A DNA stretch of 33,737 nt from Candidatus Altimarinota bacterium. GTDB taxonomy: Bacteria > Patescibacteriota > Gracilibacteria > BD1-5 > UBA6164. Within the stretch, counting starts at the first letter, position 1; the number at the start of each line of letters is the position of its first letter. This document shows positions 1-12,335 of this stretch, piece by piece. The DNA lies in contig JAQUKG010000006.1 in assembly GCA_028719245.1 (NCBI GenBank), positions 1 through 33,737 of the forward strand, written 5' to 3'. Both the position numbers and the translations under genes were made by a program. Under the pieces are notes generated by a model. That model was not told the DNA's origin, made no database searches, and worked only from the letters and a program-made list of their open reading frames with translations.

Positions 1-71
1 CTATCGTCTAGTGGTTAGGACATCGGGTTTTCATCCCGGTAACCGGAGTTCGATTCTCCGTAGCCGTGCCA
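1..71 (+). tRNA. tRNA-Glu (TTC), 5' end cut by window edge
   Basis: The anticodon stem and loop (CGGG, loop TTTTCAT, CCCGG) place anticodon TTC at 30-32. The T arm (CGGAG-TTCGATT-CTCCG) and 3' acceptor strand TAGCCGT, followed by G and an encoded CCA, are intact. Only the last three bases of the 5' acceptor strand (CTA) are present, so about four bases lie outside the window. It is the first of three closely spaced tRNA genes. Confidence 0.93.
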
Positions 72-158
72 TTAAAATTCAAAATAAGTAGAACTTTGGA
101 CTTAAAAATAGATTTAAATCAAAGCTAAAAGGTAAGTTCTAAAAGTTCTTTTTTATAT

Positions 159-233
159 CGCGGAGTAGAGAAGTGGTATCTCGCAAGGCTCATAACCTTG
201 AGGTCGTCTGTTCGATTCAGACCTCCGCAACCA
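159..233 (+). tRNA. Initiator tRNA-fMet (CAT)
   Basis: Cloverleaf with acceptor CGCGGAG/CTCCGCA, anticodon CAT in loop CTCATAA, T arm GTCTG-TTCGATT-CAGAC and an encoded CCA. The first acceptor pair is a C1-A72 mismatch, the hallmark of bacterial initiator tRNA. The anticodon stem is CAAGG/CCTTG, so only two of the usual three consecutive G-C pairs next to the loop are present. Such variants occur in some AT-rich bacteria. Confidence 0.9.
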
Positions 234-250
234 ATAAAACTACGACATAT

Positions 251-327
251 GTCAGTGTAGCTCAGTTGGTTAGAGCGCGGGATTCATATCCCCGAGGTCG
301 GCAGTTCAATTCTGCCCATTGACACCA
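251..327 (+). tRNA. tRNA with CAT anticodon (elongator Met or Ile2)
   Basis: A 77-nt cloverleaf with perfect acceptor pairing (GTCAGTG/CATTGAC), loop TTCATAT with anticodon CAT, T arm GGCAG-TTCAATT-CTGCC and an encoded CCA. The anticodon stem CGGGA/CCCCG ends in an A-C mismatch next to the loop. It could be elongator tRNA-Met, or tRNA-Ile2 whose C34 is changed to lysidine to read AUA, a common codon here. Sequence alone does not settle which. Confidence 0.85.
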
Positions 328-348
328 ATTTAATAAAAATAAAATAAT

Positions 349-374
349 CTTCAATTTTTTTGAAGGTTTTTTTT
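349..374 (+). terminator. Intrinsic terminator after tRNA cluster
   Basis: CTTCAA at 349-354 pairs with TTGAAG at 360-365 across a T-rich loop and is followed by G and a run of eight T. It lies 20 nt after the last tRNA and likely ends the tRNA transcript. Confidence 0.65.
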
Positions 375-383
375 ATAAACTAA

Positions 384-414
384 AAAATATATTCCCTTGA
401 ATATATTTTTTTTT
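384..414. terminator. Strong hairpin with T tract, possibly bidirectional
   Basis: A perfect 11-bp stem (384-394 with 399-409), loop CCTT, preceded by A's and followed by a run of T's. It is the second hairpin in tandem after the tRNAs and just upstream of uvrA, so it probably insulates uvrA from tRNA transcription. Confidence 0.6.
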
Positions 415-458
415 CAATACAATATATGTTTATATATTTAGAATTTAATAAAAATAAA

Positions 459-3284
459 ATGTCTGATTTTTTAGAATTATTTTGAGCCAAAACTCATAAT
501 TTAAAAAATATTAATGTTAAAATTCCAAAAAATAAACTAACGGTTATTACTGGTCTTTCTTGAAGTTGAAAATCCAGTTTAGCTTTTAAAACTATTTATA
601 ATATTTGACAACAAAAATATTTGGAAAGTTTATCTAGTTATGCTCGTATGTTTATTTGATGAATGAGCGAAGAAGCACTTTATGATGAGATAAAATGACT
701 TTCTCCAACTATTTCAATTGACCAAAAAACCACAAATCGTAATCCTAGATCAACAGTTTGAACTATTACTGAAATTTATGATTATTATAAATTACTTTAT
801 CTAAATATTTGAGAAAGAAAGTGTATTAAATGCTGAAACGAAATTAAAAAAGATACTTTAACAAGTGTAATTCAAGAAATAAAATCTTTTGAAATTTGAA
901 CAAAATTTATGATTAAAACTCCAATTTTAATTTGAGAAGATTTAAGTTTGGAACTTATAAAAAAGGAAGTTTTAAAATTATGATTTATTAGATATGCTAT
1001 AAATAATGAAGTTTATACTTTAAGTGATGAAGTAAAAGTTGAAAAAAATACTAAAGATCAAGTTTATATAGTGGTTGATAGACTTGTAGTTAAAGATTAT
1101 ACCTGAGATGAAAATCTTGATATAAAAAGATTAAAAGATAGTTTAACTTTAGCTTTCAAAATATGAAAATGACTTCTAAATTTAGATTTTTATTCTGATG
1201 ATAAAATAATTTCAAATAAATATTCAAATATATTTGTTTGCTCAAACTGTTGACATATTCCAGAGCAATTAGAAATTTCAAATTTTTCTTTCAACTCTCC
1301 TGCTTGAAGTTGTCCTGATTGTCATTGACTTTGAGAAAAACCAGTTTTTTTAGAAGAAAATATAGTTAACCCTAGACTTACAATCGCAGAAGGAGCAGTT
1401 TTACCATGGTTTTGAAGTTGATATTATAATGAATTACTTTTACAAGTTTGTTTTGTAAATAAAATAAATCCAAATGATAAATATTGAAATTTAACCCAAA
1501 AACAAAAAAATATTATTTTATACTGAACTTGAGAAATTACTTATAGAATTAGTCCAGAAAATAATATGTCATCAAAGGTTTATAATGCAAAATATAAATG
1601 AGTAATTAATATTTTGACCGAAAAATATTTTGCTTGAGATATAGAAGATGAAAAATTATCTCAATATATTACAAATATTTCTTGTCCAGTTTGTGATTGA
1701 TATAGGTTAAATTTAGAAAGTCTATCGGTTTATTTTAAAGGTTTAAATATTGGACAGTTATCAAATAAATCAGTTAAAAATTCGCTTATTTTCTTTACAA
1801 ATATTAACTTGTCTATAACTGAAAGTAAAATAGCAAAAAATATTTTAAAAAACATTGTAGAAAGACTTGAATTTTTATCAGGTGTTTGACTTGATTATAT
1901 GACTATTTCAAGAAAATCTAATACTCTTTCAGGTTGAGAATCTCAAAGAATTCGTCTAGCAACTCAAATCGGAACAAAACTTGAATGAATTATTTATGTT
2001 CTTGATGAACCATCAATTTGACTACATCCAAGAGATAATGATATGCTTATAAAAAATTTAAAAAAATTAAGAGATATTTGAAATACTCTAATAGTTGTTG
2101 AACATGATGAAGATATTATGAAAAATGCAGATTATATTATAGATATTGGACCGTGAGCTTGAATTCACGGTTGAAATATAGTTGCAGAATGAACTTTAGA
2201 AGAAATCATTAAAAATGAAAATTCTATTACATGACCTTTTTTAGCTAAACATATTTCAATAAAAATTGATAGAAAAATTAGACGAATAAATAAATTTATA
2301 GAAATAATTTGAGCTCGTCAAAATAATTTAAAAAATATTGATGTTAAAATACCTTTGCAAAATCTTACGGTTGTGACATGAGTTTCTTGAAGTTGAAAAT
2401 CTAGTTTAGTAAATCATATTTTAGCTAATTATCTTTCAAATAAACTAAATTGAGCAAGTAGACAAGTTTGAAATGTTAAAGAAATTAAATGACTAGAAAA
2501 TATAGATAAAGCAATTGTAGTTGATCAATCTCCTATTTGAAAAACTCCTAGATCTAATCCTGCAACTTATACAAATGTTTTTACACATATTAGGGAACTT
2601 TTTTCATCAAGTGAAGAAGCTATGGTTAGATGATATTGACCTGGAAGATTTAGTTTTAATACTCGTGATTGAAGATGTCCACATTGTGATTGAGATTGAG
2701 TTAAAAAGATAGAAATGCATTTTTTACCACCAGTTTATGTAAAATGTGAATATTGTGAATGAAAAAGATTTAATAAAGAAACTTTAGAAGTTCAATTTAA
2801 AGCAAAAAATATTGCAGATGTTTTAGATATGACGGTTGAGGAAGCTCTAGATTTTTTCAAAAATCAACCAAAAATATTCAAAGTTTTAGATGTTTTAAAT
2901 GATGTATGACTTTGATATATTAAATTATGACAATCTTCAACAACTCTTTCAGGTTGAGAATCTCAAAGAATTAAACTAGCAACAGAACTTTCAAAAAGAT
3001 CAACTTCAAAAACCTTTTATATCTTAGATGAACCAACAACTTGATTACATTTTTCTGATACTCAAAAATTATTAAAAATACTTCATTCTTTAGTTGATAA
3101 ATGAAACACAGTTTTAGTTATAGAGCATAATATGGATGTAATTTTAAATGCAGATTATATCATAGATATTTGATTAACTGGTTGAGATGAGTGATGAAAT
3201 TTGGTAGTTGCTTGAGATATAGAAACAGTTAAAAATTGTAAAGAAAGTTTTACATGAGAAGCTATAAAGAAGTATTTAAGTTAA
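459..3284 (+). CDS. uvrA: Excinuclease ABC subunit A
   Basis: Damage-sensing ATPase of nucleotide excision repair, which loads UvrB at DNA lesions. It has 941 aa, like other UvrA proteins (about 940). Two ABC modules are visible: Walker A GLSGSGKSS at 32-40 and GVSGSGKSS at 641-649, and LSGGESQR signatures at 490-497 and from 830. The first module's Walker B has D516-E517. Zinc cysteines are at C261/C264/C285/C288 and C740/C743/C763/C766. Many of the invariant glycines are TGA codons, so code 25 is required. The ATG at 459 is chosen because the family motif ([12 protein letters not shown]) begins shortly after it. An in-frame ATG at 426 would add 11 residues. It ends TAA, 43 nt from the convergent leuS. 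No Shine-Dalgarno motif is seen. Confidence 0.98.
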
Positions 3285-3327
3285 TTTTGACTTTAGATAA
3301 AAATATTGCCCTAATTTTAAAAATCTT

Positions 3328-6459
<3,132 letters not shown>

Positions 6460-6465
6460 AAAATT

Positions 6466-6491
6466 AAATTTTAAATTTTAAATTTTAAATT
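6466..6491. repeat. 7-bp tandem AT repeat in the leuS leader
   Basis: AAATTTT is repeated three times, followed by a partial AAATT copy, directly upstream of the leuS start codon (minus strand). It is likely low-complexity leader sequence. A TATACT hexamer (6497-6492, minus) upstream could be the leuS -10 element, but no good -35 accompanies it. Confidence 0.7.
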
Positions 6492-6510
6492 AGTATATTT
6501 AAAAACAAAA

Positions 6511-6544
6511 AAAATCTAGTTTTTCTTTTGAAAAACTAGATTTT
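6511..6544 (-). terminator. Intrinsic terminator after the pilin-like gene
   Basis: A perfect 15-bp inverted repeat (6511-6525 with 6530-6544) with a 4-nt loop. On the minus strand it is followed by a long T run. It lies 23 nt downstream of the stop of the 6568-6960 gene and separates it from leuS. Confidence 0.85.
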
Positions 6545-6567
6545 AATTTTAAATTAACTTTAAATTT

Positions 6568-6960
6568 TTAAGCAGCTAATAATGATAAAACCCATTTAAC
6601 TATAGATCAAGCTAGAAATATAACAAGTAATCAAATTCATCATTGAATTAATATAGTTTTTCATTTTTTAACTTTATCTTCTTCACCTCAAGCAGTTAAT
6701 ATTTGAAATCATCCCCATAATGCATATCAAACAGCTATTAAATATAAGAATGTCATAACATAATTAACATATGTTTGTAAAGCTTCTGATAAAGGTTGAT
6801 CTTCTAATCAACCAGTAACTGTAGCAGCATTATCAACTCAGAAAGTAGCATCAGGAGCACTAGTAGTAGTAGATGTAGCAAAAACTTGAGAAACACCTAC
6901 TTGAACTAAAGATAACATTCAAACAGTAGAGTAAACAGATTTTTTTACTAAATTATTCAT
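6568..6960 (-). CDS. Type IV secretion pilin-like membrane protein (Mbov_0395/TrbC-VirB2-like)
   Basis: A 130-aa protein with an N-terminal signal-like segment (residues 1-29, ending near VFATS), a short Thr/Ser-rich linker and two hydrophobic helices (about 66-90 and 103-128). These are separated by a charged turn, LTAGGEEDKVKKGK. This arrangement, with a conserved Gly-rich turn and Lys residues between two helices, is typical of the small pilin-like proteins widespread in candidate phyla bacteria and mycoplasmas. It is monocistronic, with a near-consensus promoter and a strong terminator, suggesting high expression. A paralogue-like protein lies at 28297-28749. No other secretion genes are adjacent, so the role in a pilus or secretion channel is inferred. 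Confidence 0.75.
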
Positions 6961-6990
6961 AAATAAAAAGTTATTAAATAAAACATTGGC

Positions 6991-7019
6991 ATTATAATGA
7001 AAACAAGGTAAAAAAGCAA
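6991..7019 (-). promoter_or_regulatory. Sigma70-type promoter of the pilin-like gene
   Basis: On the minus strand, TTGCTT (7019-7014), a 17-nt spacer and TATAAT (6996-6991). Transcription would start near 6984, giving a leader of about 24 nt before the ATG at 6960. Confidence 0.75.
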
Positions 7020-7041
7020 ATTTTTTAGGGCAAATTAATTC

Positions 7042-7071
7042 TTGACTTATAATATTTTATTTTTATATTCT
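7042..7071 (+). promoter_or_regulatory. Probable promoter of the methyltransferase-ruvB operon
   Basis: TTGACT (7042-7047), an 18-nt spacer and TATTCT (7066-7071), about 26 nt before the ATG at 7098. It is divergent from the pilin promoter. Confidence 0.5.
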
Positions 7072-7097
7072 TATATATTAATCTCTAAAGCCAAAAA

Positions 7098-7646
7098 ATG
7101 GATATAAATATCTTTTTAGAAAAACTAAAAAAGCATTGAATTGAAAATGAAATTCCAAACATTTCAATAGTAAATGCAAGATTTATAAGAGATTTAATAA
7201 AAATTCAAGGAACTAAAAATATGCTTGAAATTTGAACTGCAAATTGATTTAGTGCTATAAATTTTGCTTTAGAATTAAAAGAAATATGATGAAAACTTAC
7301 GACTATTGAATTTTCAAAATTATCGCATGATCAAGCTTTAGAAAATTTTGAATTAGCCTGAGTTAGTAAAATTATTAATGCAATAAATTGAAATGCACTT
7401 GATGTTATTCCAAAACTTGACGAAAAATATGATTTTGTTTTTATTGATTGAATGAAAAGAAGAACTCATGATTTTTTAGAACTTGTTTGGGATAAAGTTT
7501 TACCTTCTGGAATAATTATAATTGATGATGTAATAAAATTTAGAGAAAAAATGGTTTGATTTTGGGAATATTTAGAAGAAAATAATATAAAATATAATAC
7601 AATTCCAATAGATATTGATGATGGAATTATTATGATTATTAAATAA
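7098..7646 (+). CDS. Class I SAM-dependent O-methyltransferase
   Basis: 182 aa. The Rossmann-type SAM-binding motif is LEIGTANGFSA (E44 ends the first beta strand), followed by the acidic end of strand 2 (TTIEFS), the metal/catalytic-type motif FVFIDGMKRR and IIIIDDV. These match the family 3 O-methyltransferases (catechol O-methyltransferase-like, including the tRNA 5-hydroxyuridine methyltransferase TrmR). The substrate cannot be read from sequence. It is the first gene of a four-gene operon, and the gap to ruvB is 10 nt. The glycines of motif I include TGA codons. Confidence 0.85.
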
Positions 7647-7656
7647 TAATTAAATT

Positions 7657-8670
7657 ATGGCTATAAAAACAAGTATAAAAGAAAAAAAACCTGAGAGAAT
7701 TATAGAAACAAAAGCTCAAGATATTGACTTAAATGAAGCTAATTTAAGACCAAAAGCTTTAAAAGATTATGTTTGACAAGAATTAATAAAAAAACATTTA
7801 TCTGTTTCAATTGCTTCAGCTAAAATGAGAAATGCAAGTTTAGAACATATACTTTTTTATTGACCTCCAGGTTTATGAAAAACTACCCTTTCAAATATTA
7901 TAGCATCTGAAATGTGAAGCAATTTAAAAATAACTTCAGGTCCAGCAATAGAGAAACAAGCAGATTTAGTTAGTATATTATCAAATTTAGAGAATTGAGA
8001 TATACTTTTTATAGATGAAATTCACCGTTTAAAACCACAAATTGAGGAAATTTTATATACTGCAATGGAAGATTTTGTAATTGATATAATTGTTTGAAAA
8101 TGAACTTGAGCACAAAGTGTAAGAATGCCTGTAAATAATTTTACTTTAGTTTGAGCTACAACAAAACTTAGTGCTTTATCAAGTCCTTTAAGAGATAGAT
8201 TTTGAAATGTTATGAAACTTGATTTTTACTCAGAAAACGATTTATCAAAAATTATTTTAAGAAATTCTCAAATACTTAATTTAGAAATAATGCAAGATTT
8301 AATAGGAGCAATTTCAAGAAGAAGTAGAGGAACTCCTCGTATTTCAAATAGACTTTTAAAAATTCTAAGAGATTATAATATAATTTGAAAAGAAATAAAT
8401 GATAAAAAGGTTTTTGATGAAATTTTTTTAAATTTATGAATTGATAGTTTAGGGCTTGATTATTTAGATAAAAAATATTTAGAAACTATAAATTACAAAT
8501 TTTCTTGATGACCTGTTTGACTTTGAACTCTTGCATCAAGTATTTGAGAAGAAGAAGCTACTTTAGAAGATGTTGTTGAACCATATTTACTTCAAATTTG
8601 ATTTATAGAAAAATCAAGTCGTGGTAGAAAAATTACTGAAAATGCAATTAAACATTTACATAAAAAATAA
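7657..8670 (+). CDS. ruvB: Holliday junction branch migration ATPase RuvB
   Basis: 337-aa AAA+ motor that drives branch migration with RuvA. Visible in order: the N-terminal box [12 protein letters not shown], Walker A GPPGLGKTT at 69-77, Walker B with DEIH at 120-123, sensor 1 (VGATT), the arginine-finger box [21 protein letters not shown], and the C-terminal winged-helix segment GGPVGLGTLAS...EPYLLQIGFI. The length is normal. It starts 10 nt after the methyltransferase and ends 3 nt before the next ORF. ruvA and ruvC are not in the window. Confidence 0.98.
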
Positions 8671-8673
8671 ATT

Positions 8674-9087
8674 ATGGATATAACAGAACAAAGATTACAA
8701 TGGCCTACTCCTATAGATTGATTTCAATATAAAATAGATCATAGATGAGATGCTCAATTAATATTTCATGGAATTTTAAGACACACTTGAGATGAAGTTT
8801 TTAATTTACTTATTAATTATGGACTAAATCCAGAAGATAAGATAGTCCATTTAAATGAATTTTACCCTAATTGAAGAGGTCTAAATGAAGAAACTTCTGA
8901 AAATATGAGAAATTGAGTCTGAACTACAGTTTTAGAGTATTTAATAAATAAATCTATCAGTAATGGGGCAAAAGCTATGTTTGTATTTACTTGAAAGGAA
9001 TCAATGAGAACTTTTCTTATAAAACATGGTTTTATAAAAATTGATAATGATAGATATGTAAAAATATTATCTCCTAAGAAACATTAA
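8674..9087 (+). CDS. Small protein with GNAT-acetyltransferase-like C-terminus
   Basis: 137 aa. The N-terminal half has no recognised motif. The C-terminal half (GVGTTVLEYLINKSISNG, then a beta strand FVFTG and FLIKHGFIKI) has the layout of GNAT motifs A and B: a Gly-x-Gly acetyl-CoA loop, a helix, a strand, and the Ala/Phe-x-x-x-GF element. It would be a short member of the family. It sits 3 nt after ruvB and 9 nt before the FemAB-like gene, so it is almost certainly cotranscribed. The substrate is unknown. Confidence 0.6.
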
Positions 9088-9096
9088 AATTAATCT

Positions 9097-9996
9097 ATGT
9101 CTATTTGGCAAACAAATTCTTGGAAAGAATTACTTTTAGCATCACATCAAGCAAGTGATGTTTTTGAAGTTGACTGAATTTTTATAGAAAAAAGAAGTTT
9201 AGGTTTATGACAATTTTGACTTTTTGTTTTGTGAATTGAAAATCTAGAAAATATAAATGAAGAAAAACTAATAGAACTTTGTAAAAAAGAAAATTGTTTA
9301 TTTATTCAAGTTGAAAGTTTTTGAGTTAATAAAGAAATAAATTTTAAACTAAAGAAATTCAAATCTTGATACTATAAAAAATTTATAACTCCATACACTG
9401 CTATAATTGACTTAACTAAAAGTGAAGAAGAGATTTTGAAAGAAATGAAACCAAAATGAAGGTATAATATTGGTTTAGCTGAAAAAAAATGAGTTGAAGT
9501 TTTGAAGGTAGAAAAAAATGATGAAAATGTAAAAATATTTCATAACTTAATGAAAGAAACTACTTCAAGAGATAAATTTAATTGAAATTCATTAAATTAT
9601 TATTTTGATTTTTTAAATATTATTCCAAATTCTAGTTTGATTTTTACAAAATTAGAAGATAAAATATTATCTGCTTGAATATTTGTTTTTGATAAAGAAA
9701 TTAGTATTTATTATTATTGAGCCTCAACATCTGATGTAAATTTTAGAAACTTAATGGCTCCATATCTTATGCAATGGTTTGCTATAAAGAAAGCAAAAGA
9801 AATTTGAAGTAAAATTTATGATTTTTTATGAATTGCAACTCCTTGAGAAGAAAAATCAAAATTAACTTGAGTTACTGATTTTAAATTAAAATTCACAAAA
9901 GATATTATTAATTGTAGTGAAAGTTATATTTGTATAACTTCTAAATTTAGATTTTTTTTACTTAAAATATTAAAAAAGCTAAAATCAAGTTTATAA
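9097..9996 (+). CDS. FemAB-family aminoacyltransferase (peptidoglycan bridge type)
   Basis: 299 aa. This family transfers amino acids from aminoacyl-tRNA to lipid II or peptidoglycan peptides. Supporting features are an N-terminal SIWQTNSWKELLL opening, an internal ID/KS-rich segment followed by KPKGRYNIGLAEKKGVEV (the classic FemAB core box), a second GNAT-like half with LSAGIFVFDKE and YYYGASTSDVNFRNLMAPYLMQW, and a G-x-x-x-PG-x-x-K segment (GIATPGEEKSKLTG). The length is slightly shorter than the Fem proteins of Firmicutes (about 400 aa), as in the short FemX-like forms. It is the last gene of the operon and ends 13 nt from the convergent gene at 10010. Confidence 0.85.
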
Positions 9997-10009
9997 ATTT
10001 TATCTTTTT

Positions 10010-10324
10010 TTAAAAATTAAATTCTAGATTTTCAATTTCTTTTTGTTGTTTTTGCATTTCTAGTCTTTCATTTATTTTTATATTATTTAAAAAATTAAAT
10101 TGTTTTATTATTTTTAAATTATTTATAATTTCTTCATATTCTTTTTTTTTATCTTCTAAAAATTGATATATAGAAGATAAATTTCAAGAACTTAGGAAAT
10201 CATAAATTTGTGTTAATTCAAACAAACTAAAAAGATTTAGATTTTTCTCTAAATTTGAGGTTATTGGGTGATTTATAGAAAGTAAAATTTTTAAAATTTT
10301 ACTTTCTAATTCTAGTCTTTCCAT
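10010..10324 (-). CDS. Hypothetical protein, 104 aa, helical
   Basis: Not recognised. It is rich in Leu, Lys, Glu and Asn with no membrane segment and looks wholly helical. The C-terminal third (NERLEMQKQQKEIENLEF) is a likely short coiled coil. It is the last gene of the seven-gene minus-strand run and begins 5 nt after the stop of the 658-aa gene, implying translational coupling. Confidence 0.75.
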
Positions 10325-10329
10325 AAAAA

Positions 10330-12306
10330 TTATTTATTTTTAAAAGATTCTTCTAAATTACTAATAAATATTTTTTCATCAAATCATCATCAAATTAAGA
10401 AATTTTTTCATTCAAATTTTGTTTTCATAATATTATTAAAGCTAGTTTTTGACATTGTTCATTCATTAAACCAATAAGAATAATTTGGTTTTTCTAAAAA
10501 TCATAATTTATAAAAAGCAGTTGTTAAAATATTTAGATCAAAATCATTATTTAAAAATGTTGTGGAATTCATTTTTCAATCATCTATTTTTATTTGTCAT
10601 AATCAAGTTAAATTTGTATGACTATTTAAAATATTAACCATTCTTTTAAAATTATTTCAAAAATAACCAAATCATAATTTATCTATATATTCAATTTTAT
10701 CAGCAATTTCTAAAAATTTATTTATTCAATTTTCATTATTATCATATTTAAAATTATATCATAAAGCTCATTGAACAAAGATTTCTCAATCTTCATTTAC
10801 TTCAAAATTTCTATTTCAAATAGTTTGTTTAAAATTCTTTTCTCAATTTAATCATTCTAATCATCATTTTTCATTAATTTTTGCATTTAATCATAATTCA
10901 GATATTTGTTTTTGCATTTCTTTTTGTTTTCATCAAGGTTTTAATAAATCGATAGGATTTGGTTTATTTATGACTGATCAACTTAAAGTTGATAAATATA
11001 AAGGAATATTATCTTTAATAGGGTTTGTTAATAATTGCCTCACTCTAGCTTTTGTTTCAGGAGTAGTATTTGGATCAACTAATAATTTATTAACTTGTAT
11101 TTCTAATGATTTTTCTAAATTATTAGTATTTTCATTAGTAAAGTTTTGTATTTTTACTTTGTATCAAATAAATCTATTTTCATCTAATGACATAGTAAAA
11201 TAGTCTAAAAATTCAAGTAAATAATATTTATCACTAATATTAATAGTTTTTAAAATAACATTTAATTCATTATCAACAAAATGTTTGAATTTTTCTCAAG
11301 AATTATCTAAAGCAATTCATTCTAATTTTAGTTCTAAATTTTTATCTTTTATGTTACTTAATTGTATTATAATATCTTTTGAAACAAATTCAGGATTTAA
11401 ACAACTTTTAAAAATTTTTTCATCAGCATAAATCTTTTTTAAATTTGCCATATTTAGAATTAATGTCTTTTGACTTGGATCAAGATTATCTATAAAATCA
11501 ACTAATTCACCAACTTTTTTGTTATCTTTTAAATAATTTTTATATAAATTGTCTAAATTTTCTAAGTCTGTTGGAAATATGCTTGATAATTTTATCAAAT
11601 CTAACTCAATTATATTTTTAGAATCTGTAAAAAATTTAGATTCTTTTATGTCTTTTATGTGTTTTGGTAAATTAATTATTAAATTATTATCAACTGAATA
11701 TTTTAATATTTTTTCTTTATCTTTAAAATCACTATCTTCAATATATTTTATAGATTTTTCTAAGTCTCATAAAGTAGAAATTAACATATCTAAATTTCAT
11801 TGTATCAACTGTTTATTTACATTTAAAAGTTGTGAATCTTCAGAATTTTTATAATAATTTTCAAAATAATTAACTTTATCATTTATAAAAAGAAAGTTAT
11901 TTTTTGTATAAAGTAAAATACTTTCTTCATATTTTGGGTATTTTAAAATAAGGTCTTTTGTCATTTCTGAAATTTTATTTAAATTTTGTTTTCATTTTTC
12001 GTCAGTATATTTTGAAATATTTTTAACTGGATCATCTAAATATTCAGCAAAGGTAGTTATTAATGCTTTTACCAAATCAACTTTTGCTTTTATAGAAGCA
12101 GCTTTACTAAGTCATTTTTCATACTCGTCATCTATTATTGTATCTCTATTTTCTCAGTTAATTTTTCAATCACTTTCTGTAAAAATCTGTTTTTCTAATT
12201 GTCAAAGTTTAGCTAAAACATTATCCAAATCTTCTTGTGTTGGATTTTGAATTTCTCAAGAATTTAATGCTTGTGTTGGATTTAATAGTTCAGTTGATTC
12301 ATCCAT
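10330..12306 (-). CDS. Hypothetical protein, 658 aa
   Basis: Not recognised. It starts with a repeated NPTQ motif (LLNPTQ..., IQNPTQ...) and continues as a soluble, Lys/Asn/Ile-rich, mainly helical protein without a signal peptide or membrane segment. Two Trp/Gly-rich patches occur near the C-terminus (NEKGGLEGLNGEKNF and the final FLIGGGFDEK), with Gly largely from TGA. The start ATG at 12306 is 29 nt downstream of the previous stop and the frame is open throughout. Standard-code calling would break it into small pieces. It belongs to the run of large unknown genes and probably forms a unit with the 753-aa protein upstream. Confidence 0.8.
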
Positions 12307-12335
12307 TTTATTTTTTTAATAAATAATTTTAAATT

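Noticed and set aside
426-458. Earlier in-frame ATG of uvrA
   Set aside because: Possible, but UvrA homologues begin only a few residues before the conserved [12 protein letters not shown]-type motif, favouring 459.
459-3284. TGA codons as selenocysteine or tryptophan
   Set aside because: TGA falls on invariant glycines (Walker A, LSGGESQR, CPGHADY), TGG still encodes Trp at conserved places, and there are no SECIS-like needs at so many sites.
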